In this document: piece after piece, positions 49,066-57,908 of the stretch
Layout: every line of letters starts with the position of its first letter
Numbering within the stretch: position 1 is the first letter of the stretch
NCBI GenBank assembly: GCA_934632155.1
Contig: CAKTXZ010000013.1
Coordinates: 5,575-69,574 of the forward strand
Direction: 5' to 3'
Source: an uncultured Clostridia bacterium
Lineage (GTDB): Bacteria > Bacillota > Clostridia > Christensenellales > Aristaeellaceae
Length of the DNA stretch: 64,000 bases
The notes under the pieces: generated by a model
Database searches by the model: none
The model's input: only the letters and a program-made list of their open reading frames with translations
Told to the model about the DNA's origin: nothing
Position numbers and translations under genes: made by a program

Positions 49066-50655
49066 TTACTTTTTCTTAAGCTTCTTTTTCAGGGCGTAGG
49101 CCAGCATCAGCACCCATGCCGCGCCCAGCGCCGCCAGCAGCGCGACGGACGTGGAGGGCATTTCGCCCAGCGCCGCCTTGCCCATTGCGCCGCCGCCCTG
49201 CGGGTTTTTCTGATCCAGCCGGTAAAGCGAGGTCACGTCGGCGAAGAGCTTTTCCATGTACGCTTCGTCCACCGTCTGCTTGCGGCGGACGGATTTGGCC
49301 ACGTTCTCAATCAGCTGCCCCGCCGCGTCGCGCAGGGAGGCCGAGCCGTTGAAAACGGGCGTGGTAAAGGTGTCGGCGGTATGATCCAGCAGCAATTGCG
49401 AGGCTTGGATCTTCACGGCGTAATGCGCGTCGTTATCCTCGCCGCCGCGGGAAAGGTAGTCCTGATAATCCGCGTCGGCCTGCGCCTTTTGCGTGACGGG
49501 CACATAACCCTCGGTTTCGGCGTAGGCGATCTGCACGTCGTTGGTGAGCAGGTACTGCGTGAACAGCCACGCGGCCAGCACCTCCTGCGAATCCTGCTTG
49601 TTAAAAACGCACACGGAGGGCCCTTGCGAGATCATCTGCGGATGCGCGGGATCCGCCTGCGGCACGGGCCGCACGGCAATTTCGAAATCAACCAGCTGGT
49701 CGGGGCTGATGTCCAGCAGCGGCGCGTCGGGGCCCATCCATGTCGCGCCCGCTGTGGAATCCACGGCGAAAACGCATTGGCCGGCGTTGAGGAAATTGGC
49801 CGGATAGCTGGAGATTTTGAAGGTGGAAAACGCGCCGGTCTTCACATGCGAGGCGATTTCGTAAAGCAGCGCCTTCACATCATCGTTGAACAGCAGCACG
49901 TCGCCCGCTGCGGTGGAATAGCCGGCGCCGCGCTGGCGCAGCAATTGAATCATCATATTGTCGGTGGATTTATAAATGAAGGGAATCATGACCTTCTGGC
50001 CGTTGACGGCATACACGCCGTTTTCATCCTTCTGCGCGGCGTCCTCGGAAACCTGCCAGACAAAATCCCACGTCAGCGTTTCAGGCAGCGTAAAGCCCAG
50101 CTTTTCCACATAGGTTTTGTTGATGTAGCACGCCTCGGTGGAGCGCATGAAGGGCAGGGCGTACTGCCGCCCGCCGATTTGCCCCTCGGCCAGAAACTGC
50201 GGCGCGATTTCCTCCTGCCGCGGCGCGTCAAAGCGCACTTCGCTTCCTCCCAGCCCATAGCGCGCGTCCGCCATCAGCGCGTCCAGCGGCACGACCACGT
50301 TGTTGCCTGTCAGATAGGTGGCGATATGATCGGGATAGGTGATGCACACGTTGGGCGTGGTGCCGGTGGCGATATTGGTAATCACGTCGTTATAGATGCG
50401 GCTGTAATCGGTATACAGGCGCAGCTTTACGCTGATATTGGGGTAAAGGGCGTGAAAATCGCGGATGGCCTTTTCATAAATCGCGGTCTGGTTTTTGTTG
50501 GTGTCGTTTTTCGCCCAGAAGGTAATCTCAAAATCGCGGCTCTCATCCAGCGCGCCCGGCAGCGCGAACGCCGCGGAACGATTGGAGCCGTGGCAGCCCG
50601 CCAGCCCCAGACACAGCGCGCACAGCAGCGCGATTGCCAGCGCCTTTTTCATCAT
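49066..50655 (-). CDS. sugar-binding lipoprotein with C-terminal membrane/sorting-like tail
   Basis: A 529-residue family-1 solute-binding protein. The signal peptide ends in the lipobox LAGC (Cys21), so it should be lipid anchored. The core (FEITFWAKNDTNKN, SDDVLLFNDDV-like parts, DAHYAVKIQAS) resembles sugar-binding proteins. Unusually the C-terminus has a Gly-rich spacer, then MPSTS (499-503), about 19 hydrophobic residues and a KKKLKKK end, which looks like a membrane anchor or a variant sortase signal. The ATG overlaps the MalG-type stop by four bases. It is the last gene of a four-gene importer operon. Confidence 0.88.
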   Translation of the reverse strand: MMKKALAIALLCALCLGLAGCHGSNRSAAFALPGALDESRDFEITFWAKNDTNKNQTAIYEKAIRDFHALYPNISVKLRLYTDYSRIYNDVITNIATGTTPNVCITYPDHIATYLTGNNVVVPLDALMADARYGLGGSEVRFDAPRQEEIAPQFLAEGQIGGRQYALPFMRSTEACYINKTYVEKLGFTLPETLTWDFVWQVSEDAAQKDENGVYAVNGQKVMIPFIYKSTDNMMIQLLRQRGAGYSTAAGDVLLFNDDVKALLYEIASHVKTGAFSTFKISSYPANFLNAGQCVFAVDSTAGATWMGPDAPLLDISPDQLVDFEIAVRPVPQADPAHPQMISQGPSVCVFNKQDSQEVLAAWLFTQYLLTNDVQIAYAETEGYVPVTQKAQADADYQDYLSRGGEDNDAHYAVKIQASQLLLDHTADTFTTPVFNGSASLRDAAGQLIENVAKSVRRKQTVDEAYMEKLFADVTSLYRLDQKNPQGGGAMGKAALGEMPSTSVALLAALGAAWVLMLAYALKKKLKKK

Positions 50656-51530
50656 CCCTTGGTGCCTCCCCGGGACACGCCCGCCATGATCTTTTTCCGG
50701 AAAATGAGAAACAGCACGATCAGCGGGGCGGAAATGACCACCACTGCCGCCATCATGGCGGGAATATTCTCGCGTCCAAAGCCGTTTTCACGAATCTCCT
50801 GAATGCCGTTGGAAACAAGGAAATACGCCTCGTTATCGGTAATCAGGCGCGGCCAGACGTAGGAATTCCAGCATTCGATCACCTTGAGAATGATGATGGT
50901 GACGATTGTGGGCTTGCTGATGGGCATCATCACGCGGGTGAGGTATTTGAAATCCGACGTGCCGTCCACCTGCGCGGCGCGGTACAATTCATCCGGAATC
51001 TGCTCAAAATTTTCCTTGAGCAGGTAAATATAGAACACCGACGTGACCGAGGGCAAAATCAAGCCCGTAAAGGTGTTGCGAAGCCCCCAATTGGTGATGG
51101 TGACGAAATTGGTAATAACCACCAGCTCGCTGGGAATCATCATCAGCGAAAGGAAGAAGGTAAAGGCAAGCCTTTTCCCCCTGAATTCCAGCCGCGCAAA
51201 GGCAAAGGCGGCAGGAATAATCACGAGCATCATCAGCCCCGTGGTGGCGACGGTGAAGATCACGGTATTGGCGAAGTAGCGCGCCAGCGGCACGGCGGTA
51301 AACGCATCCGCATAGTTCTGCAGCGTGGGCGAAAGCGTAAAAAACTGCGGAATATATTCGGCGTTGTAAGCGCCGTAGCTCTTGAGCGAGGAAAGCAGCA
51401 TCCAGTAAAAGGGAAAAAGCACCATCAAGCCCCACAGCGTCAGCAGCAGGTAATCCGCCGCCTGAAAGGCGCGGCGGCGCGCGGCGGCACGGCGCTCGAT
51501 GCGGTCAAAATCCATTTTTCGTTCGGTCAT
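50652..51530 (-). CDS. carbohydrate ABC transporter permease, MalG type
   Basis: A 292-residue permease with six membrane helices; the EAA loop is YRAAQVDGTSDFKYLTRVMMP (about residues 190-210), and the C-terminal IFRKKIMAGVSRGGTKG is typical. GGGGTGAAG precedes ATG 51530, 13 bases after the MalF-type stop. It pairs with that permease. The first Met of the longer frame has no ribosome site. Confidence 0.92.
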   Translation of the reverse strand: MTERKMDFDRIERRAAARRRAFQAADYLLLTLWGLMVLFPFYWMLLSSLKSYGAYNAEYIPQFFTLSPTLQNYADAFTAVPLARYFANTVIFTVATTGLMMLVIIPAAFAFARLEFRGKRLAFTFFLSLMMIPSELVVITNFVTITNWGLRNTFTGLILPSVTSVFYIYLLKENFEQIPDELYRAAQVDGTSDFKYLTRVMMPISKPTIVTIIILKVIECWNSYVWPRLITDNEAYFLVSNGIQEIRENGFGRENIPAMMAAVVVISAPLIVLFLIFRKKIMAGVSRGGTKG

Positions 51531-51543
51531 ACGCTTCACCCCG

Positions 51544-52434
51544 TCAGGTATGCGCGCGCTTGCCGCTGACAAGCAGGTTGGCGCACGTAATGGTCAGCAC
51601 GATGGCAAAGAGAATCAGCGCCGCCGCCGACGCAAAGGAAGGATAGCCGCCGCTGTTGCCGTAGAGCATATCGTATACATACCCCACGATCGTGTTCATG
51701 CCCGCGGCGTTCAGGTTGGTGCCAAAGAGCGCGATGGCGTCGCTGTAGGCCTTGAACGCGCCGATAAAGCCCGTGATGACCAGATAGAAAATCATGGGCG
51801 AAATCATGGGCAGCGTGATCTTGCGAAACACGCGGAAGCGCGGCGTGGCGTCCAGCAGCGCGGCGTTGTAGTATTCGCGGTTGACCGAGGCCAGCGCGCT
51901 GGTGAGAATGAGCACCTTGAAGGGCATGACCACCCAGATCGTGTAAAAGCAAAGCACGAACATCTTCGCCCAGTACGGCCCGTCGATAAAATCCACCGGC
52001 CCTGCGCCGAACCAGCGCAGCATCAGGTTGACCAACCCGTCGGTATACGCCGTTTTCTGAAACAAAATCATAAACACCAGCCCGACGGCGAGCGTGTTGG
52101 TGACATAGGGCAGGAAATACACGGTCTGGTACAGGTTGCGCAACGGCTTGATCGCGTTGAGCCCGAGCGAAAGCAGCAGCGCGATGCCGGTGGAGAGCGG
52201 CACGGTGATGATAACCAGCAGGAAGGTGTTCTTCACCGCCTGCAGGAAGTACGGGTCGCGCAGCACATAAGCATAATTATACAGCCCCACGCCGAAATAG
52301 CTTTGCGAGGCGGAATTATAGCCCTCCTCCAGCGAATAAATCAGCACGTCGATCAGGGGATACACCATGAACAGCCCCAGAAACAGCATGGCGGGCAGCA
52401 GATACAGCCATGCTTTCCAATTATTTTTCTTCAT
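51544..52434 (-). CDS. carbohydrate ABC transporter permease, MalF type
   Basis: A 296-residue permease with six membrane helices and the EAA loop YNAALLDATPRFRVFRKITLP (about 195-215). The ATG at 52434 overlaps the upstream ATPase gene by 14 bases, so its translation is coupled. Second gene of the operon ATPase, MalF, MalG, binding protein. Confidence 0.92.
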   Translation of the reverse strand: MKKNNWKAWLYLLPAMLFLGLFMVYPLIDVLIYSLEEGYNSASQSYFGVGLYNYAYVLRDPYFLQAVKNTFLLVIITVPLSTGIALLLSLGLNAIKPLRNLYQTVYFLPYVTNTLAVGLVFMILFQKTAYTDGLVNLMLRWFGAGPVDFIDGPYWAKMFVLCFYTIWVVMPFKVLILTSALASVNREYYNAALLDATPRFRVFRKITLPMISPMIFYLVITGFIGAFKAYSDAIALFGTNLNAAGMNTIVGYVYDMLYGNSGGYPSFASAAALILFAIVLTITCANLLVSGKRAHT

Positions 52435-53548
52435 GCGCGCCCCCTGCCTCCGTCCGGAAGAAAACGCGCTCCTCCGTGACGGGGTCGAAAATGAACGTCT
52501 TATGCGGCTTGAGCGCAAAGCGCACGGTTTCCTGCGCGGGGTCAACCCTGTTTTCCGCGGCAATAATGGCGCGAATCGCGCCCTCCGCCGCGCCCGCATG
52601 CTCCGCGACCACGCTGGTGTCGCGTCCCATGACCTCCACCGCGCGCAGACGGCAGCAGAGCGGGCCGTCCGGCGTAAGAACGAAGCCCTCCGGCCGCACG
52701 CCGATCTTGACCGCGCCGTCCGCCGCGCCGGGCACGGAAAGCACCGTGTCCCCGCCGATCATCAGCCGGCCGTCCTCCACGCGCCCGTCGAAGACGTTAA
52801 TGGGCGGCGTGCCCAGAAACATGGCGACAAACAGATTGACGGGCGCGTCGTAAACCTCCTGCGGCCTGCCGATTTGCTGCACCACGCCCTGCTTCATCAC
52901 CACGATCATATCGGAAATGGACATCGCTTCGTCCTGATCGTGCGTAACGAAAACGGTGGTAACGCCCGTTTCGCGCTGAATGCGGCGGATTTCCTCGCGC
53001 GTTTTCAGGCGAAGCCGCGCGTCCAGATTGGACAGGGGCTCGTCCATCAGCAGCACGCGCGGGCGCTTGACCAGCGCGCGGGCGATGGCGACGCGCTGCT
53101 GCTGGCCGCCGGAAAGCTCGCTGGGCTTGCGCGCCAGCAGCGTATCAATCTGCACCAGTCTTGCGGCCTCCAGCGTTTTTTCCTGCATCTCCTGACGGCT
53201 CATTTTCTGTTTGCCGCGCAGGTTCTGCAGCGGGAACATGATGTTTTCCTCCACCGTCAGGTGCGGATAAAGCGCGTAATTCTGAAACACCAGCCCTACG
53301 CCGCGATGATCGGGCGGCAGGCGGGTCACATCGTCGTCGCCAAAGAAAATCTGCCCCGCAGTGGGCTTTTCCAGGCCACAGATTAAATTCAGCGTGGTGC
53401 TCTTGCCGCAGCCCGACGGGCCCAGCAGGCCGATGAGCTTGCCGTCGGGAATCTCAAAATTAAAATTGTTCACGGCAATCACGTCGCCGCCCTGCTTTTT
53501 ATCGCGGTTGGGAAAGATTTTCGTCAGGTTTTTCAGCACTACCTTCAC
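52421..53548 (-). CDS. ugpC: sugar ABC transporter ATPase, UgpC/MsmK type
   Basis: A 375-residue ATPase: Walker A GPSGCGKS (43-50), Q-loop FQNYALYPH, signature LSGGQQQR (145-152), Walker B RVLLMDEPLSNLD (164-176), switch VTHDQDEA, then a TOBE/MalK-type regulatory domain to the end. It energises the permeases next to it and may also serve the first importer, which has no ATPase. No ATG is available: GTG at 53548 is chosen because the promoter start near 53584 rules out the farther GTG at 53602. The ribosome site (GAGAGGG) is about 12 bases upstream, a loose fit. Confidence 0.92.
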   Translation of the reverse strand: MKVVLKNLTKIFPNRDKKQGGDVIAVNNFNFEIPDGKLIGLLGPSGCGKSTTLNLICGLEKPTAGQIFFGDDDVTRLPPDHRGVGLVFQNYALYPHLTVEENIMFPLQNLRGKQKMSRQEMQEKTLEAARLVQIDTLLARKPSELSGGQQQRVAIARALVKRPRVLLMDEPLSNLDARLRLKTREEIRRIQRETGVTTVFVTHDQDEAMSISDMIVVMKQGVVQQIGRPQEVYDAPVNLFVAMFLGTPPINVFDGRVEDGRLMIGGDTVLSVPGAADGAVKIGVRPEGFVLTPDGPLCCRLRAVEVMGRDTSVVAEHAGAAEGAIRAIIAAENRVDPAQETVRFALKPHKTFIFDPVTEERVFFRTEAGGAHEEK

Positions 53549-53576
53549 GCGTATCCGGCCCTCTCTCTCTTTGGTT

Positions 53577-53592
53577 ATCAAAGCGCTTTCAT
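53577..53592 (-). promoter_or_regulatory. cre-like operator (CcpA) on the second importer promoter
   Basis: ATGAAAGCGCTTTGAT on the minus strand matches the cre consensus WTGNAARCGNWWWCAW at 15 of 16 positions (G in place of C at position 14). It overlaps the last bases of the -10 and the predicted start site, where binding would block transcription. Confidence 0.75.
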
Positions 53593-53619
53593 TGTACGGC
53601 ACAGGGGGGCAAAAGTCAA
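53591..53619 (-). promoter_or_regulatory. sigma-A promoter of the second importer operon
   Basis: Minus-strand TTGACT (53614-53619) and TACAAT (53591-53596), spacer 17. Start near 53584, leader about 36 bases. Confidence 0.85.
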
Positions 53620-53732
53620 CAATGGCGATGGGGGATAATTACGCGCCGCAACGCTTAAAAAATGCGGGTTTTCGGTTTTTTGAGCGTGCCACAGCGCGCG
53701 CCCGGCGCCGCTCAGGCTCCGCCCGGCGCACG

Positions 53733-53776
53733 AAAAGCGCCCCGTCCGCCCATGCCCGTCGGCGGATCGGAGCGCC
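53733..53776 (-). terminator. probable terminator of the small PG-binding gene
   Basis: Minus-strand GCGCTCCGATCCGCC pairs with GGGCGGACGGGGCGC with one bulge around a 9-base loop and is followed by TTTT. It lies about 90 bases after the stop. Confidence 0.55.
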
Positions 53777-53866
53777 CGGCGCTAAATGCTCGCCGCTGCC
53801 GTATCGGTTTTTTCAGGCTACGCGAAAGAGGGCCTGACGCGCGGCCTGTTTTCCCCGTAAGGCGCT

Positions 53867-54343
53867 TCATTTCGCCGGCTGCGCGGCGAGATAGGGCACG
53901 CATTTCGTCAGCCGGAAGCACTTTTTGCACGCGCGCGTCATCAGCTTTTCCGCACAGGCAAGCGGAACCTGACGCGGCGATTTCATGCGGCTGCAGCTCG
54001 CCTTGCAATGGTAGCATTCGCCGCTTTTGAGGGGAATCCAGACGAGACGGCTCGCATCGCTTTCACCCATGAGCGCGCACAGCGTTTCAGGCGTAAGCTC
54101 GCCGGTCACGGCGACGCCCTCCCGGCGCTGGTACGCCTCCACGGCGGCCTTGGTTTTTTCACCGAAGCAATACTCGCCCTGCGCGTCCTTCTCCACCACG
54201 TTAAGCAGCTGCTGAAGCGTCCGTATCTGCTTACCGCTGTCGCCCAACCGGATAAAGCTGTATACCGTGTTTTCCGCCGCGGCGCAGAGCGAAAATGCCA
54301 GCAGCGTCAAAATCGCGCAGAAAACGGAAAGCGCTCGTCTCAT
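53867..54343 (-). CDS. secreted peptidoglycan-binding protein with cysteine-rich tail
   Basis: A 158-residue exported protein. Signal peptide 1-22; residues about 28-95 are a PG_binding_1 domain (LGDSGKQIRTLQQLL, FGEKTKAAVEAYQRREG, TGELTPETL). The last 60 residues hold seven or more Cys, including CYHCKASC and CKKC, suggesting a disulphide-bonded or metal-binding module. I do not know the combined family. AAAGGAG precedes ATG 54343. It is divergent from tex. Confidence 0.75.
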   Translation of the reverse strand: MRRALSVFCAILTLLAFSLCAAAENTVYSFIRLGDSGKQIRTLQQLLNVVEKDAQGEYCFGEKTKAAVEAYQRREGVAVTGELTPETLCALMGESDASRLVWIPLKSGECYHCKASCSRMKSPRQVPLACAEKLMTRACKKCFRLTKCVPYLAAQPAK

Positions 54344-54397
54344 CGTCTTTTCTCCTTTGTATTGATACGGCGTTTGCCGCCCGTATTCGACATGCTC

Positions 54398-54427
54398 ATT
54401 GTACAACATGTTCCTGCCGTCGCGCAA
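54398..54427 (-). promoter_or_regulatory. likely promoter of the small PG-binding gene
   Basis: Minus-strand TTGCGC (54422-54427), 18 bases, TACAAT (54398-54403). Divergent from the tex promoter about 40 bases away. Confidence 0.5.
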
Positions 54428-54464
54428 GGCCTTTTTTCGCGCGCCGGGGGCAGGCGGGCGCGCC

Positions 54465-54493
54465 TTGCATTTTTCGTGCGCATCCGGTATAAT
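54465..54493 (+). promoter_or_regulatory. sigma-A promoter of tex
   Basis: TTGCAT (54465-54470), 17 bases, TATAAT (54488-54493). Start near 54500; CAGGAGG follows within 10 bases, so the leader is only about 22 bases. Confidence 0.82.
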
Positions 54494-54521
54494 ACTCCCT
54501 GCAAATTCAGGAGGTTGAACG

Positions 54522-56669
54522 ATGGATTTTGTTTCAATACTGGCCAAGGAATTTTCCCTTCGCCCCGAGCAGGTGCAATCGGTAATCGCCCTGCTGGACG
54601 CGGGCAATACCATCCCCTTTATCGCCCGCTACCGCAAGGAAGCGACGGGCTCGCTGGATGATCAGGTGCTGCGCGAGGTGGCCGAGCGGCTGGAATACCT
54701 GCGCGGGCTGGAAAAAAGAAAGCAGGAAATTGAAAAATCCCTGACGGAGCAGGGCGTGCTGTCGCAGGAGCTGGCGCAAAAGCTGGCCGCCGCGCAGACG
54801 CTTTCCGAGCTGGAGGATCTCTACCGCCCCTTCCGCCCCAAGCGCCGCACGCGCGCCACCGTCGCCAGGGAGCGCGGGCTGGAGCCGTTGGCGCTTTGGC
54901 TGCTTTTGCAGCTGCCGCGGGGCGACGCGGCGGCGGAGGCCGCGAAATACGTCCGCCCCGATCAGGATGTGCCCGACGCGGAGGCCGCGCTGAGCGGCGC
55001 GCGGGATATCATCGCCGAATCGGTCAGCGACGACGCGGCGCTGCGCAAGGATCTGCGCGCGCTGCTGCTGCGCGAGGGCGTGCTTGAATCCACTGCGGCC
55101 AAGGACGAGGACAGCGTCTACCGCATGTATTACGATTACCGGGAGCCCGTTTCCCGCGTCGCGGCGCATCGCGTGCTGGCCCTCAACCGCGGCGAACGCG
55201 AGGCTTTCCTCAAGGTCACGCTGCGCGCGCCGGACGAAACCGCCCTGCGCGTTATCGACAACGCGTTCGTGCGCCCGGGCTGCGAAGCCGCGCGTCAGGT
55301 GGCGCTGGCGTGCGAGGACGCGTGGACGCGGCTGCTCTTCCCGTCGCTGGAGCGCGAAATTCGAAACGAGCTGACCGACCGCGCCAACACGCAGGCCATC
55401 CGCGTTTTTTCGCAGAACCTGCATCAATTGCTGATGCAGCCGCCCGTCAAGGGCAAGGTAACGCTGGGCGTCGACCCGGGCTTCCGTACCGGCTGCAAGC
55501 TGGCGGTTGTGGACGAAAACGGCAAGGTGCTGGAAACCGGCGTGGGGCATTTCACCCTGCCCGGGCAGGAATTTCAAAAGCAGCAGTCCGCCAGGCTGAT
55601 TCACCGCATGGTGCGCGAGCATCACGTCACGGCCATCGCCATCGGCAACGGCACGGCCAGCCGCGAAAGCGAGCAATTCATCGCCTCGCTTCTGCCGGAA
55701 ATGCCCGGCGTCGCGTATGTGATCGTCAGCGAGGCGGGCGCGTCGGTTTATTCCGCCAGCAAGCTGGCCGCGCAGGAGTTTCCCGAATACGACGTATCGC
55801 TGCGCAGCGCGGTTTCCATCGCCCGGCGCATGCAGGATCCGCTGGCCGAATTGGTCAAGATCGACCCCAAGGCCATCGGCGTGGGGCAGTATCAGCACGA
55901 CCTGAAGCAAAACGAGCTGACCGAAGCGCTCGACGGCGTGGTAGAGCAGTGCGTTAACGCCGTGGGCGTGGAGGTTTCCACCGCGTCGGCGGAGCTGCTT
56001 TCCCACGTGGCGGGCATCGGCCCCGCGCTGGCGAAAAGCATCGTGGCCTATCGCGAGGAAAACGGCATTCCCTCCCGCGCCGCGCTGAAAAAGGTGCCCA
56101 AGCTCGGCCCGCGCGCCTTTGAGCAGTGCGCCGGCTTCCTGCGCGTGATGGACAGTAAAAACCCGCTGGACGCCACCGGCGTGCACCCCGAAAGCTACGA
56201 CGCGGCCAAGGCGCTCATGGAACGGCTGGGCTACGACCTGAAAGCCCTCCGCCGCGGCGGCGTGCCGGACGTGAGCGACAAGGCGGCGGCATACGGGCTG
56301 GATCATCTGGCGCGCGAAATAGACGTCGGCCTGCCGACGCTGCGGGATATCCTCTCCGAGCTGCAAAAGCCCGGCCGCGACCCGCGCGAGGATCTGCCCG
56401 CGCCCGTGCTGCGCACCGACGTGCTGGATATTCAGGATCTAAAGCCCGGCATGGAGCTGACGGGCACGGTGCGCAACGTGATCGATTTCGGCGCGTTCGT
56501 CGATATCGGCGTGCATCAGGACGGGCTGGTGCATATCTCCCGCATGGCCAACCGTTTCATTCGCCACCCCTCCGAGGCGGTCAAGGTCGGCGACGTGGTC
56601 AAAGTATGGGTCGTCGAGGTCGACGCAAAGAAAAAGCGCATCGCCCTGACGATGCTGAAGCCGCAATAA
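54522..56669 (+). CDS. tex: Tex-family RNA-binding transcription accessory protein
   Basis: A 715-residue Tex protein. The N-terminal helical part has IPFIARYRKEATGSLDDQ; the YqgF-like nuclease fold starts near 308 (LGVDPGFRTGCKLAVVD) with IAIGNGTASRE; the helix-hairpin-helix region is at about 500-560 (LLSHVAGIGPALAKSIV); the C-terminal S1 domain is at about 640-712 (GTVRNVIDFGAFVDIGVHQDGLVHIS). It binds nucleic acid and has been tied to transcription and translation quality control. Length is normal. It may share a transcript with the permease gene 67 bases downstream. Confidence 0.95.
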   Translation: MDFVSILAKEFSLRPEQVQSVIALLDAGNTIPFIARYRKEATGSLDDQVLREVAERLEYLRGLEKRKQEIEKSLTEQGVLSQELAQKLAAAQTLSELEDLYRPFRPKRRTRATVARERGLEPLALWLLLQLPRGDAAAEAAKYVRPDQDVPDAEAALSGARDIIAESVSDDAALRKDLRALLLREGVLESTAAKDEDSVYRMYYDYREPVSRVAAHRVLALNRGEREAFLKVTLRAPDETALRVIDNAFVRPGCEAARQVALACEDAWTRLLFPSLEREIRNELTDRANTQAIRVFSQNLHQLLMQPPVKGKVTLGVDPGFRTGCKLAVVDENGKVLETGVGHFTLPGQEFQKQQSARLIHRMVREHHVTAIAIGNGTASRESEQFIASLLPEMPGVAYVIVSEAGASVYSASKLAAQEFPEYDVSLRSAVSIARRMQDPLAELVKIDPKAIGVGQYQHDLKQNELTEALDGVVEQCVNAVGVEVSTASAELLSHVAGIGPALAKSIVAYREENGIPSRAALKKVPKLGPRAFEQCAGFLRVMDSKNPLDATGVHPESYDAAKALMERLGYDLKALRRGGVPDVSDKAAAYGLDHLAREIDVGLPTLRDILSELQKPGRDPREDLPAPVLRTDVLDIQDLKPGMELTGTVRNVIDFGAFVDIGVHQDGLVHISRMANRFIRHPSEAVKVGDVVKVWVVEVDAKKKRIALTMLKPQ

Positions 56670-56736
56670 CCGCTTCAAAAGAAAAAGCGTCCTTGCGGGC
56701 AAAGCCGCATGCGGAACGCGGAAAAGAGGGTACGGC

Positions 56737-57453
56737 ATGCTGTGGATTGCCGCGACGCTGGCGGCGTATTATGTCAAGGGGCTGTGCGGCTTCGCCAACA
56801 CGCTGGTGTTTACCACCATGCTGAGCTACGGCGTAAGCAACGCGGGCATTTCCCCTGTCGAGCTGCTGCTGAGCTATCCCGCCAATCTGGCGATGACATG
56901 GAAAAACCGAAAATTCCTGCTTCCCCGGGTGTATATCCCCCTGTCTCTGCTGGTGCTTGCAGGAAGCGTCCCGGGCGCGCTGCTGCTCAAGAATGTGGAC
57001 GCGGGGATGGTGAAGATTATTTTCGGCGCGGCGGTGGTGTTCATCGGGCTGGAGATGCTGCTGGACGAATACCGCAAGGGGGCCAAGCGCCGCCTGCCGC
57101 CGGTGCTGCTGGGCGTAATCGGCATAGCGGCGGGGCTGCTGTGCGGCCTTTTCGGCGTGGGCGCGCTGCTGGCGGCGTATGTCAGCCGCACAACGGATAC
57201 GAACGACGCGTTCAAGGCAAATATTAACATTGTCTTCAGCGTGGAGGGCACCTTTCGCATGGCGATGTACCTTGCGCTGGGGCTATTTGATCTGGCCGCG
57301 CTGCGGCAAGCGGCGCTGCTGCTGCCCTTTGCGGCGCTGGGGCTGCTGCTGGGGGTCAAAAGCGCCCGCAGGCTGAACGAGCGGCTGGTCAAGCGGCTGG
57401 TCATCGTGCTGCTGATCCTTTCCGGCGCGTCGCTGATTCTCAAAAGCCTGTAA
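56737..57453 (+). CDS. TauE/SafE (TSUP) family membrane permease
   Basis: A 238-residue protein with eight hydrophobic segments in two similar halves: GLCGFANTLVFTTMLSYG near the N-terminus and GLLCGLFGVGALLAAYVSR at about 127-145, the repeated TSUP motif. The family moves sulfite, sulfonates or other small organic anions, and the substrate here is unknown. ATG 56737 follows AGAGGGTACGGC. It lies 67 bases after tex and before a stem-loop. Confidence 0.85.
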   Translation: MLWIAATLAAYYVKGLCGFANTLVFTTMLSYGVSNAGISPVELLLSYPANLAMTWKNRKFLLPRVYIPLSLLVLAGSVPGALLLKNVDAGMVKIIFGAAVVFIGLEMLLDEYRKGAKRRLPPVLLGVIGIAAGLLCGLFGVGALLAAYVSRTTDTNDAFKANINIVFSVEGTFRMAMYLALGLFDLAALRQAALLLPFAALGLLLGVKSARRLNERLVKRLVIVLLILSGASLILKSL

Positions 57454-57908
57454 GCGCGGCCGCAGCCCTTTTCGGCCATAAAAAGCGATAGATCAAGCGC
57501 GCCTGCCGCAGAGCTCTCCCTCCGCTGCAGGCGCGCTGCAGTTGAGAAAAACGCCCGCTTTCGACCCGTTCAGTTAACGCCGTTTCGCCCCGTTTTTCCG
57601 GCAACCTTTTTTCCGCATCAAACTGTCCAAAATGAAACGGAATCAAGGAACATCCGTGGTTTCACGCGGTTTAGGGGCGATCCTTTCTTTGGATGTAAAG
57701 GGCGCTTCTCCCGCGCCCCTCCAAGCAGGCCGCATGCATTTTACAGCAGCAGGCGGTCTGCTTGCCGCAGTGCCAGCTTCTACGTTGCAAAGATGCGCTT
57801 TTTCACGGCTCCTGCATCCCGCTGATTTGTTCGCCGCCTTTTTGACAGGCTGCGGCCGCCGCGGAAGGGCGCGGACTTCCCCTGCCCCTTGTCAAGCGCG
57901 CCGCCGTG
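57454..57908. other. intergenic region, hairpin only
   Basis: This 455-base gap between the convergent permease and PG-binding genes holds the hairpin at 57496-57537. The rest has no ribosome-site-led frame, promoter or repeat that I can see. Confidence 0.5.
57496..57537 (+). terminator. stem-loop after the tex-permease genes
   Basis: AGCGCGCCTGC (57496-57506) pairs with GCAGGCGCGCT (57527-57537), 11 bp; no U run follows, so termination may be partial. Its left arm shares GCCTGCCGCAGAGCT with the hairpin at 9313-9367. Confidence 0.55.

Noticed and set aside
53549..53602. Upstream GTG start for the ugpC-type gene
   Set aside because: It lies upstream of the predicted transcription start and overlaps the -10 and cre-like site, so it could not be in the mRNA from that promoter.
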